Below, piece after piece: positions 6,808 through 16,088 of a stretch of DNA of 42,255 nucleotides. Positions within the stretch are counted from its first letter, which is position 1. Each line of letters begins with the position of its first letter. Made by a program: the position numbers and the translations under genes. The notes under the pieces were generated by a model that saw only the letters and a list, made by a program, of their open reading frames with translations, was not told where the DNA came from and ran no database searches. This DNA comes from Thermodesulfobacteriota bacterium (GTDB taxonomy: Bacteria; Desulfobacterota; Deferrisomatia; Deferrisomatales; JACRMM01): NCBI GenBank assembly GCA_040756475.1, contig JBFLZB010000017.1, positions 1 to 42,255 of the forward strand, written 5' to 3'.

Positions 6808-6828
6808 GCATGTTCCGGAGAACACCTC

Positions 6829-8136
6829 ATGAAGCGACGCCACACCGGCATCTTCCTTCTTCTCCTCCTGGCCATTCTCACTGCCAAGCCGACCGCCGCA
6901 CAGGACGAGGGCGGGCTGACCTTGGACCAGGCGGTTTCCCTGGCATTGGCGGGAAACCACGAGGTGCTCCGGGCCCGGGAGCGCTTGTTCCGCCAGGAGG
7001 GACAGATCCAGGAGGTGAAGAGCCAGATCTATCCGCAGGTCGGCCTGGAAGGCAGCTACCGCCGAAGCTACGACGAGAGCTTGCGGGACAGCGGTATCGG
7101 CGCCTTCGTGGACCCCGAGGTCGCGGACAGCTGGGTCGCCAGGACGACCCTGCGCCAGCTCCTCTTCAGCTGGGGAAAGGCCTCCACGGCCGTGGAGATC
7201 GCCGAAGCCCTCCTGCGGCAGGCGGGCCAGGACGTGGCCAGCTCCGAGCGCGCCGTGGTGCTCCGGGTGCACGAAGCCTTTTACGACCTCCTCCTCACCC
7301 AGCGCTTGGTGGAGGTGGCCGAGGAGCGCCTGGCCCAGCGCGAGCGCGTGCTCGACGTGGCGCAGAAGCGGTTCTCGGCGGGGGTCGTCAATGAGTTCGA
7401 GGTGATTCGCGCCCGGGTGGACGTGGCCAACGCCCGAACCCCGGTGATCCAGGCCCGCAACCGGGTGCGCCAGGCCAAGGCCGCCCTCAACAACCTGCTG
7501 GCGAGAGAGCAGACCGAGCCCGTGGAGGCCCGGGGCGAGCTCACCCATGTTCCCCTCGAGCCCCTGACCCTCGAACAGGTCGTGGAGCGGGCCGTGGCCC
7601 GGCGCCCCGAGCTCGCCTCGCTGCGGGTCGCCCGGGAGATCGCCGAGAAGAACCTCGCCATCGCCCGGGCCGAGGACAAGCCCCAGGTGAATCTGGACGC
7701 GGAGTACGGCTTCGCGACCCAGCACTTCGAGCACCTGGGCCCCAACCGGGAACGCTGGGGCGCAGGGGTGAGCCTGAGCTTCCCCCTCTTCGACGGCTGG
7801 CGCACCCGCGGCTTGGTGGCCCAGGCCCGCAGCCAGGCCCGCGACGCGGACCTGGCTGCCGCCCAACTGCGCCAGGTCATCACCCTGGAGGCGAAGGTGG
7901 CCCTCGACGACCTGGGGGAGGCCGAGGAGATCATCCGGGCGTCCAGCCTCAACATCGAGCAGGCCCAAAAGGCCCTCGAGCTCGCGGAGACCTCGTACCG
8001 CTACGGAGTGGCCATCCTGCTCGACGTCTCCGACGCCCAGCTCGCCCTGACGGCAGCCCGGACCGACCACGCCCGGGCGCTTCGGGACTACATGCTGGCC
8101 AAGGCACGGGTGCTCTCGGTCATGTACCAGCTCTGA
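6829..8136 (+). CDS. TolC-family outer-membrane efflux channel
   Basis: 435 residues with a classical signal peptide (MKRRHTG, hydrophobic core, cleavage near Ala-Gln-Asp at about 22-25). The mature part shows the two TolC/OEP halves: 'LTLDQAVSLALAGNHEVLRARE', long alpha-helical stretches rich in Ala, Glu and Arg, 'RFSAGVVNEFEVIRARVDVANA', then 'WGAGVSLSFPLFDGWRTRGLVAQA' and 'SYRYGVAILLDVSDAQLALTAARTD'. Such proteins form trimeric beta-barrel/alpha-tunnel exit ducts for RND, ABC or MFS exporters. GGAG lies 8 bases before the ATG. Unusually, no periplasmic adaptor or inner-membrane pump gene is next to it; rimP follows on its own promoter, so its partner must lie elsewhere. Confidence 0.9.
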   Translation: MKRRHTGIFLLLLLAILTAKPTAAQDEGGLTLDQAVSLALAGNHEVLRARERLFRQEGQIQEVKSQIYPQVGLEGSYRRSYDESLRDSGIGAFVDPEVADSWVARTTLRQLLFSWGKASTAVEIAEALLRQAGQDVASSERAVVLRVHEAFYDLLLTQRLVEVAEERLAQRERVLDVAQKRFSAGVVNEFEVIRARVDVANARTPVIQARNRVRQAKAALNNLLAREQTEPVEARGELTHVPLEPLTLEQVVERAVARRPELASLRVAREIAEKNLAIARAEDKPQVNLDAEYGFATQHFEHLGPNRERWGAGVSLSFPLFDGWRTRGLVAQARSQARDADLAAAQLRQVITLEAKVALDDLGEAEEIIRASSLNIEQAQKALELAETSYRYGVAILLDVSDAQLALTAARTDHARALRDYMLAKARVLSVMYQL

Positions 8137-8199
8137 CGCGCCGGGGGGGCGCAGGTGGGCAGGGGCCCCGGGCACCGGCCGCGCGGCGAGAGTTCCCTC

Positions 8200-8228
8200 T
8201 TTACACCCCGGAAACCCGCTGCTATAGT
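8200..8228 (+). promoter_or_regulatory. Strong sigma70 promoter for the rimP-nusA-infB operon
   Basis: -35 TTTACA (8200-8205) and -10 TATAGT (8223-8228) with an exact 17-base spacer. The expected start near 8235 gives a ~115-nt leader that contains the hairpin at 8256-8281. Confidence 0.8.
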
Positions 8229-8255
8229 TCCGCCCTTCGCCCGGGTCCGCAGCAG

Positions 8256-8281
8256 AAAGTGGGTAGCACGCCCACTTTTTT
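8256..8281 (+). terminator. Leader hairpin/attenuator upstream of rimP
   Basis: AAAGTGGG and CCCACTTT form a perfect 8-bp stem with a 7-base loop followed by a run of T (TTTTTT with the stem). It is a textbook intrinsic terminator placed between the promoter and rimP. Terminator-like rimP leaders are a known attenuation class in proteobacteria; here it could let NusA or IF2 levels feed back on the operon. That last point is inference. Confidence 0.75.
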
Positions 8282-8351
8282 CATTTGGTGTCCGAGCAAC
8301 GAGCGGTCTGTGGGCGCCCCGCCCGGGGGGATTCCCGGCACCCGGTTCGCC

Positions 8352-8828
8352 ATGGAACGAGAAAAGACCGTCGAGGCGATCGAAGAGCTCCTGCGCCCTC
8401 CCGTGGAGGGCCTCGGGTACGAGCTCGTGGCCGTGCAGCTGCGGCCCGAGCAGGGGCGCCTGGTGCTGCGGCTCCTGGTGGACCGGCCCGGGGGCATTAC
8501 CCTGGGGGAGTGCGTGGGGATCAGCCGCGAAGTGGGCCCCCACCTGGACGTGGCCGATCTGATCCGGTCGCGCTACGCCCTCGAGGTCTCCTCGCCCGGC
8601 ATCCTGCGCCCGCTCCGGCGGGCGCAGGACTACGAGCGGTTTCGGGGAGAGCGGGTGGTCGTACGAACCCGGGCGGCCGTGGACGGCCGCAAGACCTTTC
8701 GCGGCATCAACCGGGGCCTGGACGAGGAAGGGCTCCTGATGGTGGACGACCGGGACACCGGGCGCCGGCACGCGATTCCTTTGGGCGAGGTGCGGGAGGC
8801 GCACCTGGACCCTGACCTCCCGTTCTGA
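8352..8828 (+). CDS. rimP: Ribosome maturation factor RimP
   Basis: 158 residues with the RimP pattern: 'EKTVEAIEELLRPPVEGLGYELVAVQL' N-terminal domain, 'LRLLVDRPGGITLGECVGISREVGPHLD', 'YALEVSSPGILRPLRRAQDYERFRGERVVV' and a C-terminal Sm-like beta barrel. It is required for 30S subunit maturation. The ATG at 8352 has no strong Shine-Dalgarno; longer frames to 8259 would begin inside the leader hairpin and are rejected. First gene of the transcription/translation block; 48 bp separate it from nusA. Confidence 0.95.
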   Translation: MEREKTVEAIEELLRPPVEGLGYELVAVQLRPEQGRLVLRLLVDRPGGITLGECVGISREVGPHLDVADLIRSRYALEVSSPGILRPLRRAQDYERFRGERVVVRTRAAVDGRKTFRGINRGLDEEGLLMVDDRDTGRRHAIPLGEVREAHLDPDLPF

Positions 8829-8876
8829 GACACGCAAACCCGGGGGTCTTCCCCCGACGGTGACGGACAGCGAATC

Positions 8877-10271
8877 ATGAAAGACCTCAACCGAGTCATC
8901 GAGCAAGTCGTACGCGAAAAGGGCATCGACAGGGAAATTCTGATCGACGCCCTCGAGCAGGCCATGGCCACGGCCGCCCGCAAGAAGCTGGGCAACCGAA
9001 ACCTCGAGGCCCAATACGACGAAGAAGCGGGTCGGATCAATGTGTTCGAGTACATGACGGTGGTGGAGGAGGTCGAGGACTCCTACACCCAGATCGGCAT
9101 CGAGGAGGCGCGAGAGAAGTACGATCCCGCCTGTGAGATCGGCGACGAGCTCGGCATTCCCGTGGAGCTCGGGGATCTGAGCCGGATCATCGCCCAGGTG
9201 GCCAAGCAGGTGATCATCCAGAAGGTGCGGGAAGCGGAGCGGGACATCACCTACAGCGAGTTCATCGATCGCCGCGGCGAGGTCATCAACGGCATCGTCC
9301 AGCGCATGGAGAAGGGCGACCTGATCGTGAACCTGGGGCGCACCGACGCCGTGCTGCCCCACGGCGAGCAGATCCGCAGCGAGCACTACCGCCAGGGCGA
9401 CCGCATTCGCGCGCTGCTCCTGAAGGTGCAAAAGGAGACCCGAGGGCCCCAGCTCATCCTCTCGCGCACCCACCCGGACTTCGTCAAGAAGCTCTTCGAG
9501 CTGGAGGTGCCAGAGGTGCGGGAAGGCGTGGTGGAGATCAAGGCCTGCGCCCGAGAGCCCGGGGAGCGGGCCAAGATCGCGGTCGTCTCCCACGACTCGG
9601 ACGTGGACCCGGTGGGCGCCTGCATCGGCATGCGCGGGAGCCGGGTCCGGGGGGTGGTGCAGGAGCTCCGGGGCGAGCGGGTCGACATCGTGGTCTGGCA
9701 CGAAGACCCGGCCATGTACGCGGTCAACGCCCTCTCGCCGGCCCAGATCTCCCGGGTTCTGATGGACGAGGCGCAGCACGCCATGAGCGTGATCGTTCCC
9801 GAAGAGCAGCTGAGCCTCGCCATCGGGCGCCGCGGCCAGAACGTGAAGCTCGGCGCCAAGCTGATGGGGTGGAAGCTCGACATCATCAGCGAGGAGGAGA
9901 GCCGGCGCCGCGAGGAGGAGAAGGGCAAGCTCCTGCGCCTCCCGGGCATGGATCCCCTCAAGGTCTCTCGCCTGGCCCGGGTCGACGTCCACTCCCTGGA
10001 GGGGCTGACCAACGCCTCTCCTGCGCAGATCGCAGAGGTGCTCGGTACCGAGCCAGAAGAGGCCGAACGGCTGCAGGCGGCGGCTCGGGCCGCGTTCGAG
10101 GCCGAGGTGATGGCCGCCACCGGCGGGGAAGACCTGGGAGACCTCAAGGAAACGCCGGAGGAAGCGCCGGTCGAGGTTTCCGCGGAGAACGGGGAAGTCG
10201 CAGACTCGAGCGAACCGACCTCGGGGGACGCCGACCCGGAAGAACCGGCGGCGACCAGTGAGAAGGCGTAG
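8877..10271 (+). CDS. nusA: Transcription termination/antitermination factor NusA
   Basis: 464 residues. Domains in order: N-terminal RNA-polymerase-binding domain (about 1-125, '[27 protein letters not shown]'), S1 domain (about 130-200, '[28 protein letters not shown]'), two KH domains (about 200-345, '[21 protein letters not shown]' and '[21 protein letters not shown]'), then a helix-hairpin-helix-like segment and an acidic Glu/Pro/Ala-rich tail (from about 425). NusA binds RNA polymerase and nascent RNA and modulates pausing and termination. Only a weak ribosome-binding site is visible. Between it and infB (95 bp) there is no ylxR or L7Ae-like gene, unlike in Firmicutes. Confidence 0.97.
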   Translation: MKDLNRVIEQVVREKGIDREILIDALEQAMATAARKKLGNRNLEAQYDEEAGRINVFEYMTVVEEVEDSYTQIGIEEAREKYDPACEIGDELGIPVELGDLSRIIAQVAKQVIIQKVREAERDITYSEFIDRRGEVINGIVQRMEKGDLIVNLGRTDAVLPHGEQIRSEHYRQGDRIRALLLKVQKETRGPQLILSRTHPDFVKKLFELEVPEVREGVVEIKACAREPGERAKIAVVSHDSDVDPVGACIGMRGSRVRGVVQELRGERVDIVVWHEDPAMYAVNALSPAQISRVLMDEAQHAMSVIVPEEQLSLAIGRRGQNVKLGAKLMGWKLDIISEEESRRREEEKGKLLRLPGMDPLKVSRLARVDVHSLEGLTNASPAQIAEVLGTEPEEAERLQAAARAAFEAEVMAATGGEDLGDLKETPEEAPVEVSAENGEVADSSEPTSGDADPEEPAATSEKA

Positions 10272-10366
10272 GGAACCCGTGCAGGCCGCAGGGTAGCGGC
10301 CGCGGCCGACGGGTCCCACCGGGCGGGCTCGCGGGACATCGAGAGACATCATCCAGGAAGAAGGGC

Positions 10367-12793
10367 ATGTCAAAGGTTCGCGTATTCGAAGCAGCCAAGG
10401 AAAGCGGCCACGAGGTCCAGGATCTCCTGGCCGCGCTCACCAAGCTGGGCGTCAAGGTACGGAGCCACCTGAGCCCCGTCGACGAAGTTGACATCCAGAA
10501 GGCGGTCGAGAGCCTGGGCGGAGCCGCGAAGGCTGCCCGCAGGGCCGCCGAACCCACCCAACCTGCCGAGGCGGCGGCCAAGCCCAAGCCCGTGGTCCGG
10601 CGCCGCCGCAAGGCCGCCGAGGCGGAAGAAGGGGCGGTGGAGCCGGAGGCTGTCGCCGAGCTCGCGGCGCCCGCGGAGTTCGAAGGACCGCCGGCCCCCG
10701 CGGTTCCCGTGGAAGAAACGGCTCCAGAGGGCGAGAAGCCCGTCGCCGAGGCAGCCCCCGGGGAAGCCGAGCCCGTCGCCGAGGCAGCGCCCGAGGAGGC
10801 CAAGGAGCCGACCGAGCCCGCCAAGGACGAGTTCGGTCTCAAGGTGGTGCGCTTCATACACCCGCCCCCGGAAGACAAAGCGGCCGCGGCTGCGCCCGTC
10901 TACCACATGAACAAGCAGGAGCGCGAAGCCTCGCGGGCTGCGCGAAAGTCCAAGAAGAAGAAGGGCCGGCGGGAAGCGCCCACCGCCAGGCCCGAGCTCC
11001 TTCGGGCTCCCCAGCGCACCCAGATCACAGTGCCCAAGGCCAGCAAGCGCCGCATCCGCATCACCGAGGTGATCGGGCTCTCCGACCTCTCCCAGCGGAT
11101 GGGGGTCAAGGCTACCGAGCTCATCAAGAAGCTCATGTCGCTCGGAGTCCTGGCCACCATCAACCAGACCGTGGACTCCGACACCGCCGCGTTGGTCGCC
11201 GCGGAGTTCGGATACGAAGTGGAAAACGTCGCGGTGGCCGAGGAGGAGTTCCTGACCCGGAAGGAGGACCTCCCGGAGGATCTCGAGCACCGGCCCCCGG
11301 TGGTCACGGTCATGGGACACGTGGACCACGGAAAGACCTCACTGCTCGATGCCATTCGCAAGACGCGCGTCGCCTCGGGCGAGGCCGGCGGCATTACCCA
11401 GCACATCGGGGCCTATGCGGTGGAGACCTCCCGCGGTCCCCTGGTCTTCCTCGACACGCCGGGCCACGAGGCCTTTACCGCGCTGCGGGCCCGGGGCGCC
11501 AAGCTCACCGACATCACGGTGCTGGTGGTGGCGGCCGACGACGGCATCATGCCCCAGACCGTGGAGGCCATCGACCACTCCAAGGCCGCCAAGGTGCCCA
11601 TCATCGTAGCCGTGAACAAGATGGACAAGCCCGAGGCCGATCCGGATCGGGTGAAGCGGGGGCTCACCGAGCACGGCCTGGTGCCGGAGGACTGGGGCGG
11701 AGACATCATCTGCGTGCCCGTCTCGGCCAAGAAGGGCACGGGCTTGGACCAGCTCCTGGAGATGATCGCCCTCCAGGCCGAGATCATGGAGCTCACCGCC
11801 AATCCCAAGCGTCCGGCGCGTGGAACGGTGATCGAGGCCCGCATCGACCGGGGCCGCGGGCCCGTGGCCACGGTGCTCGTGCAGGAGGGAACCCTGAAGC
11901 TGGGCGACATCCTCCTGGCCGGTGCCAACTCCGGGCGCATCCGCTCCCTCACCAACGACCAGGGCAAGCGGGTGAAGGAAGCCGGGCCGAGCATGCCCGT
12001 GGAGGTGACGGGGCTCGACGGGGTGCCGACGGCCGGAGAGGCCTTCCTGGTGGTGGACAGCGAGCGCGCCGCCCGCGAAGTGGCCGGGAGGCGGGCCGAG
12101 AAGAGCCGGGACGAGGAGATGGCCAAGGCCCGCAAGGTCACCCTGGCCGACCTGCACACCCGCATTGCCGAGGGAGAGATCAAGGAGCTCCCGGTCATCG
12201 TCAAGGCCGACGTGCAGGGCTCGGTGGAGGCGCTCACCCAGGCGCTGGAGAAGATCGCCACTTCCGAGGTCAAGATCCGCGTCATCCACGGCGCCGTCGG
12301 CGGCATCACCGAAAACGACGTGAACCTCGCCAGCGCCTCCGACGCCATCATCGTGGGCTTCAACGTGCGGCCCGAGGCCAAGGCCGCGGGCCTGGCGGAC
12401 CAGTCCAACGTGGACGTGCGGCTCTACAACGTCATCTACGACGCCACCGACGACCTGCGCAAGGCGCTGGCGGGGCTGCTGGCCCCCACCCAGCAGGAGC
12501 GCGTGCTGGGGCGCGCCGAGGTGCGGCAGACCTTCAAGATCCCCAAGGCAGGCACCGTGGCGGGGTGCTACGTCACCCAGGGCCTGGTCCAGCGCAATGC
12601 GAGGCTGCGCCTCCTGCGGGACAACGTGGTGATCTACACGGGCGAGTTGGCGAGCCTCAAACGCTTCAAGGACGACGTGCGCGAGGTGCGCGAGGGGTTC
12701 GAGTGCGGCCTCTCCGTCCAGAACTACAACGACGTAAAGGAAGGCGACGTGCTGGAGTTCTTCGTGGTGGAGGAGATCGAGCGAACCCTGTAA
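10367..12793 (+). CDS. infB: Translation initiation factor IF-2
   Basis: 808 residues. N-terminal IF2N domain ('[21 protein letters not shown]'), a long Ala/Glu/Pro-rich linker (about 60-200, low complexity), a second IF2N-like domain ('[26 protein letters not shown]'), then the G domain with G1 GHVDHGKT (317-324), G3 DTPGHE and G4 NKMD, and C-terminal domains II-IV with '[14 protein letters not shown]' and 'VAGCYVTQG'. It brings fMet-tRNA to the 30S subunit and promotes subunit joining. AGGAAGAAGG precedes the ATG. Size and layout are normal for the family. Confidence 0.98.
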   Translation: MSKVRVFEAAKESGHEVQDLLAALTKLGVKVRSHLSPVDEVDIQKAVESLGGAAKAARRAAEPTQPAEAAAKPKPVVRRRRKAAEAEEGAVEPEAVAELAAPAEFEGPPAPAVPVEETAPEGEKPVAEAAPGEAEPVAEAAPEEAKEPTEPAKDEFGLKVVRFIHPPPEDKAAAAAPVYHMNKQEREASRAARKSKKKKGRREAPTARPELLRAPQRTQITVPKASKRRIRITEVIGLSDLSQRMGVKATELIKKLMSLGVLATINQTVDSDTAALVAAEFGYEVENVAVAEEEFLTRKEDLPEDLEHRPPVVTVMGHVDHGKTSLLDAIRKTRVASGEAGGITQHIGAYAVETSRGPLVFLDTPGHEAFTALRARGAKLTDITVLVVAADDGIMPQTVEAIDHSKAAKVPIIVAVNKMDKPEADPDRVKRGLTEHGLVPEDWGGDIICVPVSAKKGTGLDQLLEMIALQAEIMELTANPKRPARGTVIEARIDRGRGPVATVLVQEGTLKLGDILLAGANSGRIRSLTNDQGKRVKEAGPSMPVEVTGLDGVPTAGEAFLVVDSERAAREVAGRRAEKSRDEEMAKARKVTLADLHTRIAEGEIKELPVIVKADVQGSVEALTQALEKIATSEVKIRVIHGAVGGITENDVNLASASDAIIVGFNVRPEAKAAGLADQSNVDVRLYNVIYDATDDLRKALAGLLAPTQQERVLGRAEVRQTFKIPKAGTVAGCYVTQGLVQRNARLRLLRDNVVIYTGELASLKRFKDDVREVREGFECGLSVQNYNDVKEGDVLEFFVVEEIERTL

Positions 12794-12815
12794 CCCGGAT
12801 TCGGAAAGCGGAACC

Positions 12816-13103
12816 ATGGTCGTAGGCCTCGCCACCATCGACCTCTACCTCGCGGGGGTCCAGGGCCTCAAGGAAAAGAGGGGCGTGGTGCGGCGGGTGC
12901 TCGAGCGCACCCGGAACCGCTTCCCGGTGAGCGCGGCCGAGGTGGACAACCTCGACCTGCACCAGAAGGCCACCATCGGCTTCGCCGTGGTGAGCAACGA
13001 CGCGCGGGTGGCGGACTCCATCCTGAATCAGGTGATGGACTACGTGGAGGAGCTCCACCTCGCCGAGGTCACCCGGGCCGACCTGGAGATCCTCCACGTG
13101 TAG
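12816..13103 (+). CDS. ylxP: DUF503 (YlxP-like) protein
   Basis: 95 residues: 'VVGLATIDLYLAGVQGLKEKRGVVRRVLERTRNRFPVSAAEVD' followed by 'LHQKATIGFAVVSND' is diagnostic of DUF503, a small ferredoxin-fold family. Members sit between infB and rbfA in many bacteria, as here, and are presumed to act in ribosome biogenesis or RNA metabolism; biochemical role unproven. Its coding sequence starts 22 bp after infB. An inverted repeat fills the gap to rbfA. Confidence 0.92.
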   Translation: MVVGLATIDLYLAGVQGLKEKRGVVRRVLERTRNRFPVSAAEVDNLDLHQKATIGFAVVSNDARVADSILNQVMDYVEELHLAEVTRADLEILHV

Positions 13104-13110
13104 GGGGAGG

Positions 13111-13206
13111 GCGCGTTGCATGTTGCGGGATGCGCGTTGGAAGCGAGTCCATCGGGCACGCCGGGACCCGCCTCGACCCCCGACGCGCCACGCGCGACAT
13201 GCAAGC
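13111..13206 (+). repeat. Inverted repeat between ylxP and rbfA
   Basis: The left arm TTGCATGTTGCGGGATGCGC plus GTTGG (about 13116-13140) is nearly the inverse complement of the right arm at 13181-13204 (CGACGCGCCACGCGCGACAT plus GCAA). About 40 bases separate them. It lies inside an operon, so it may form a long intercistronic hairpin. Confidence 0.7.
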
Positions 13207-13231
13207 ACCGGCAAAAGGAGCACCACAGGCC

Positions 13232-13594
13232 ATGCAAACCAGGCGCGCGCAGCGGGTCGCCGACAGCTTGCTCCACGAGGTAGCCCAGATCCTGCAAAAA
13301 GACGTCAAGGATCCTCGGATCGGCTTCGTCACGCTGACCGGCGCGAAGGTCTCACCCGACCTGCGGGTGGCCACGGTGTACTACACCGTTCTCGGGGAAG
13401 AGGAAAACCGGAAGGCCAGCGCCCAGGGCCTCGCCAGCGCCCAGGCGTTCATCCGCCGCGAGGTGGGCCAGCGCCTCAAGCTGCGGCTCGTACCCGACGT
13501 GCGGTTCCTGTATGACGACACCATGGCGCAGACCCTGCATGTGCAGGAGCTGCTCGAGGGCCTCTCCCATGCCCCGGAAGAACCCGATCGCTGA
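13232..13594 (+). CDS. rbfA: 30S ribosome-binding factor RbfA
   Basis: 120 residues: 'RRAQRVADSLLHEVAQILQKDVKDPRIGFVTLTGAKVSPDLRVATVYYTVLG' and 'AQAFIRREVGQRLKLRLVPDVRFLYDDT' define RbfA, a KH-fold cold-shock factor for 16S rRNA 5'-end maturation. The ATG at 13232 follows AAGGAG with a 12-base spacer; ATG 13199 is an alternative but would translate part of the inverted repeat. Its last 26 bp overlap the start of nrnA. Confidence 0.96.
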   Translation: MQTRRAQRVADSLLHEVAQILQKDVKDPRIGFVTLTGAKVSPDLRVATVYYTVLGEEENRKASAQGLASAQAFIRREVGQRLKLRLVPDVRFLYDDTMAQTLHVQELLEGLSHAPEEPDR

Positions 13595-14570
13595 GGTCCG
13601 GCACGCCCTGCTCTCGGGCAGCCGCTTCCTGATCGTCTCCCATCACAATCCCGACGGCGACGCCATCGGCTCGAGCCTGGCCCTGGCGGCAGGCCTCGGC
13701 GCGCTGGGCAAGCACTGCGACCTCCTCAACGCCGACGGCGTCCCGGCCAACCTCTCGTGGCTGCCCCTGGCCGAGAGGGTGCACCTGATGCCGGATCCGG
13801 GGGAAATCTACGACCGGGTGGTCCTTCTGGACTGCGGCAGCCCCGACCGGACCGGTTTCGGCGACGAGGTCTTCGGGCACGGCCGGCTCGTGGTCAACAT
13901 CGACCACCACCCGGGCAACGGGCACTTCGGCGCCGCCAACCTGGTGGACCCGGAGGCCTGCGCCACCACCGAGCTCGTGTACGACGTCTTGCAGGCCCTG
14001 CCTGCCCCCATCGGATACGGCGCCGCCACCGCGATCTACACCGGCATCCTCACCGACACGGGGTGTTTCCGGTTCTCCAACACCAACGCCCGGGCCTTCG
14101 AGATCGCCTCCCACATGGTAGCCAAAGGGGTAGACGCCGCCGCGGTCTCCCAACTGGTCTTCGACCAGCAGCCCGTGGCCCGTCTGCGCCTCCTGAGCCG
14201 GGTCCTGGAGACCCTCACCCTCTCCCCCCGAGACAAGGCGGCGTGCGTCGTGGCCACGCGGAGCATGATGCGGGAGACCCACACCGGGGTGGAGGACGTG
14301 GAGGGGTTCGTCAACTACCCCCGCTCCATCTGCGGGGTGGAGGTGGGCCTGCTCTTTCGCGAAGAGGCGCCGGGGCGCTACCGGCTGGCCCTGCGATCCA
14401 AGGGGCGGGTGGACGTGTCCGTCATTGCCCGAGAGCTGGGCGGCGGCGGGCACCGAAACGCGTCCGGGGCCACGGTGGAGGGGAGCCTCGACGAGCTCAA
14501 GCGGCGGCTCTTCGAGCGCATCGAGCAGGCGCTCGACGAGGAGCTCCTCTGCTGGCGCCGGACCGGTTGA
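13569..14570 (+). CDS. nrnA: DHH-family oligoribonuclease / pAp phosphatase (NrnA-type)
   Basis: 333 residues. DHH motifs: 'FLIVSHHNPDGDAIGSSLALA' (His25, Asp29, Asp31 metal ligands), 'VVLLDCGSPDRTG', 'VVNIDHHPGNGHFG', and the DHHA1 motif 'GGGGHRNASG' near the C-terminus. NrnA-type enzymes degrade short RNAs to mononucleotides and dephosphorylate pAp, a by-product of sulfate assimilation. The ATG at 13569 gives a typical N-terminus and overlaps rbfA by 26 bp, implying translational coupling. The rbfA-nrnA-truB order is usual in this lineage and in Firmicutes. Confidence 0.93.
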   Translation: MPRKNPIAEVRHALLSGSRFLIVSHHNPDGDAIGSSLALAAGLGALGKHCDLLNADGVPANLSWLPLAERVHLMPDPGEIYDRVVLLDCGSPDRTGFGDEVFGHGRLVVNIDHHPGNGHFGAANLVDPEACATTELVYDVLQALPAPIGYGAATAIYTGILTDTGCFRFSNTNARAFEIASHMVAKGVDAAAVSQLVFDQQPVARLRLLSRVLETLTLSPRDKAACVVATRSMMRETHTGVEDVEGFVNYPRSICGVEVGLLFREEAPGRYRLALRSKGRVDVSVIARELGGGGHRNASGATVEGSLDELKRRLFERIEQALDEELLCWRRTG

Positions 14571-14576
14571 CGAGCG

Positions 14577-15464
14577 GTGTACCCCGAGCCCTGGGGCCTC
14601 CTGGTCCTGGACAAGCCGGAGGGCCTCACCTCGCACACGGCGGTGCAGCGCGTGCGTCGCTCCCTGGGGGCTTCCCGGGCCGGACACGCCGGGACCCTCG
14701 ACCCCCTCGCCACCGGGGTCCTCCTGGTGGGCCTGGGGCGTGCCACGAGGCTCCTGGAGTACCTGGTGGGGCACGACAAGGAGTACCGCGCCCGCATCCG
14801 GCTCGGAGAGCGCAGAGACACCCTCGACCGGGAAGGAAGGCTCTTGGAGACCCTGCCGGTCCCCTCCCTGAGCCCCCGCCTGATCGAGGAGGCCCTGGCA
14901 CGGTTTCGGGGGGCCTTCGTCCAGATTCCCCCCGTATACAGCGCCGTCAAGGTGCAGGGGGTGTCCCTCCACCGAAGGGCCCGGCGGGGAGAGGCCGTGG
15001 AGCCCCCCCCCCGCACCGTGGAGATCCACGAGCTCGAGCTCGTGGGCATCGAAGGGCCCGACGTCCTCTTGCGGATCGCGTGCTCCTCGGGAACCTACGT
15101 GCGCTCCCTGGCCCGGGACCTGGGGTCGGCCCTGGGGACCGCCGCGGCCCTCTGGGAGCTGACCCGCATCCGCTCGGGCCCCTTTGGGCTGGGGGACGCC
15201 CGGTCCCTGGCGGAGGTCGTGGCGGCCGGCCCGGAGGCCTGGCCCTGGGTGCTCCCTGCCGAGCGGATGGCCGACGGTCTCCCCGCGTGCGCGATTTCTG
15301 CCGAAGAAGCCCGTGAGATCGCCCAGGGCAGAGCGCTGCACCGCGTCCCGGAGGGCGAAGGGGGGCCCATCGCCCTGTTCGGCCCGGGAGGCACCCTGGT
15401 GGCAGTCGCCCGACCCCAGGGGGGCTGCCTCCAGCCGGTGAAGGTGTTTGACGGCGCGGGTTAG
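14577..15464 (+). CDS. truB: tRNA pseudouridine(55) synthase TruB
   Basis: 295 residues from a GTG start 6 bp after nrnA. Family motifs: 'GLLVLDKPEGLTSHTAVQRVR', 'AGHAGTLDPLATGVLLV' with catalytic Asp42, 'YRARIRLGERRDTLDREG', 'QIPPVYSAVKVQG', 'CSSGTYVRSLARDLG', plus a C-terminal PUA-like region. It makes pseudouridine 55 in the T-loop of tRNAs. Full length. Confidence 0.96.
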   Translation: MYPEPWGLLVLDKPEGLTSHTAVQRVRRSLGASRAGHAGTLDPLATGVLLVGLGRATRLLEYLVGHDKEYRARIRLGERRDTLDREGRLLETLPVPSLSPRLIEEALARFRGAFVQIPPVYSAVKVQGVSLHRRARRGEAVEPPPRTVEIHELELVGIEGPDVLLRIACSSGTYVRSLARDLGSALGTAAALWELTRIRSGPFGLGDARSLAEVVAAGPEAWPWVLPAERMADGLPACAISAEEAREIAQGRALHRVPEGEGGPIALFGPGGTLVAVARPQGGCLQPVKVFDGAG

Positions 15465-15539
15465 AGACCTCCGCGGACCCAAGAGCTGGCGAGGCTGTGC
15501 CCCAAACCGCTGAGGCGTGACAGCACCTTTGCCCTTGCC

Positions 15540-15590
15540 CGATCGAAATCGAAGTCGCGATCGGGGTCGAAATCGATATCGATATCGATG
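15540..15590. repeat. Degenerate hexamer-phase repeat (ATCGAA/ATCGAT units)
   Basis: Six-base units following CCCTTGCCC: GATCGAAATCGAAGTCGC, GATCGGGGTCGAAATCGA, TATCGATATCGATG. The leading word CTTGCCCGATCG is shared with the tract at 18449. It lies in the 297-bp gap between truB and rpsO; the rest of that gap holds the rpsO promoter and no gene. Confidence 0.8.
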
Positions 15591-15653
15591 TGGACGGTGC
15601 GACGGGTCGATCCCCCCTGCTCTCGGCACATCGCTCGAACCGTCCTTCGCTCC

Positions 15654-15682
15654 TTTACGGCAGACCCCTGCCTGTGTTAGAA
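15654..15682 (+). promoter_or_regulatory. Probable sigma70 promoter for rpsO-pnp
   Basis: TTTACG (15654-15659) and TTAGAA (15677-15682) separated by 17 bases, about 80 bp upstream of the rpsO start. Moderate match; an internal rpsO-pnp promoter is usual in bacteria. Confidence 0.45.
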
Positions 15683-15761
15683 AAGCCGATCATTTGGCGG
15701 TTCGCGGGCTGTGCGACGCCGCCTCGACAAACGGAAGAGAGAAGCGAGGAGGATAGAGGAC

Positions 15762-16031
15762 ATGGTGATGACCCCGGAAAAGAAGCAGGAAGTGATCGAC
15801 CAGTACCGGATCCACGAGAACGACACCGGTTCTCCGGAGGTCCAGATCGCGCTCCTGAGCGAGCGGATCAGCTACCTGACCGAGCACTTCAAGCTCCACA
15901 AGAAGGACCACTCCTCCCGCCGAGGTCTGCTGAAACTGGTCGGCCAGCGCCGCCGCCTGCTCGACTACCTGAAGAGCAGCGACGTCGAGCGCTACCGCAA
16001 CGTGATCGACCGGCTCGGCATCCGCAAGTAG
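15762..16031 (+). CDS. rpsO: 30S ribosomal protein S15
   Basis: 89 residues from ATG 15762 ([20 protein letters not shown]), exactly the usual S15 length; the longer frame to 15711 adds a non-conserved basic stretch. Conserved '[16 protein letters not shown]', '[25 protein letters not shown]' and the C-terminal 'IDRLGIRK'. GAGGAGG precedes the start by about 9 bases. S15 binds 16S rRNA early in 30S assembly. It is paired with pnp as in most bacteria. Confidence 0.97.
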   Translation: MVMTPEKKQEVIDQYRIHENDTGSPEVQIALLSERISYLTEHFKLHKKDHSSRRGLLKLVGQRRRLLDYLKSSDVERYRNVIDRLGIRK

Positions 16032-16088
16032 ACGAACTCCATCCGGCCCGAAAACCCATTCCACAACCCGAGACGGGAGAGTGCTGCA

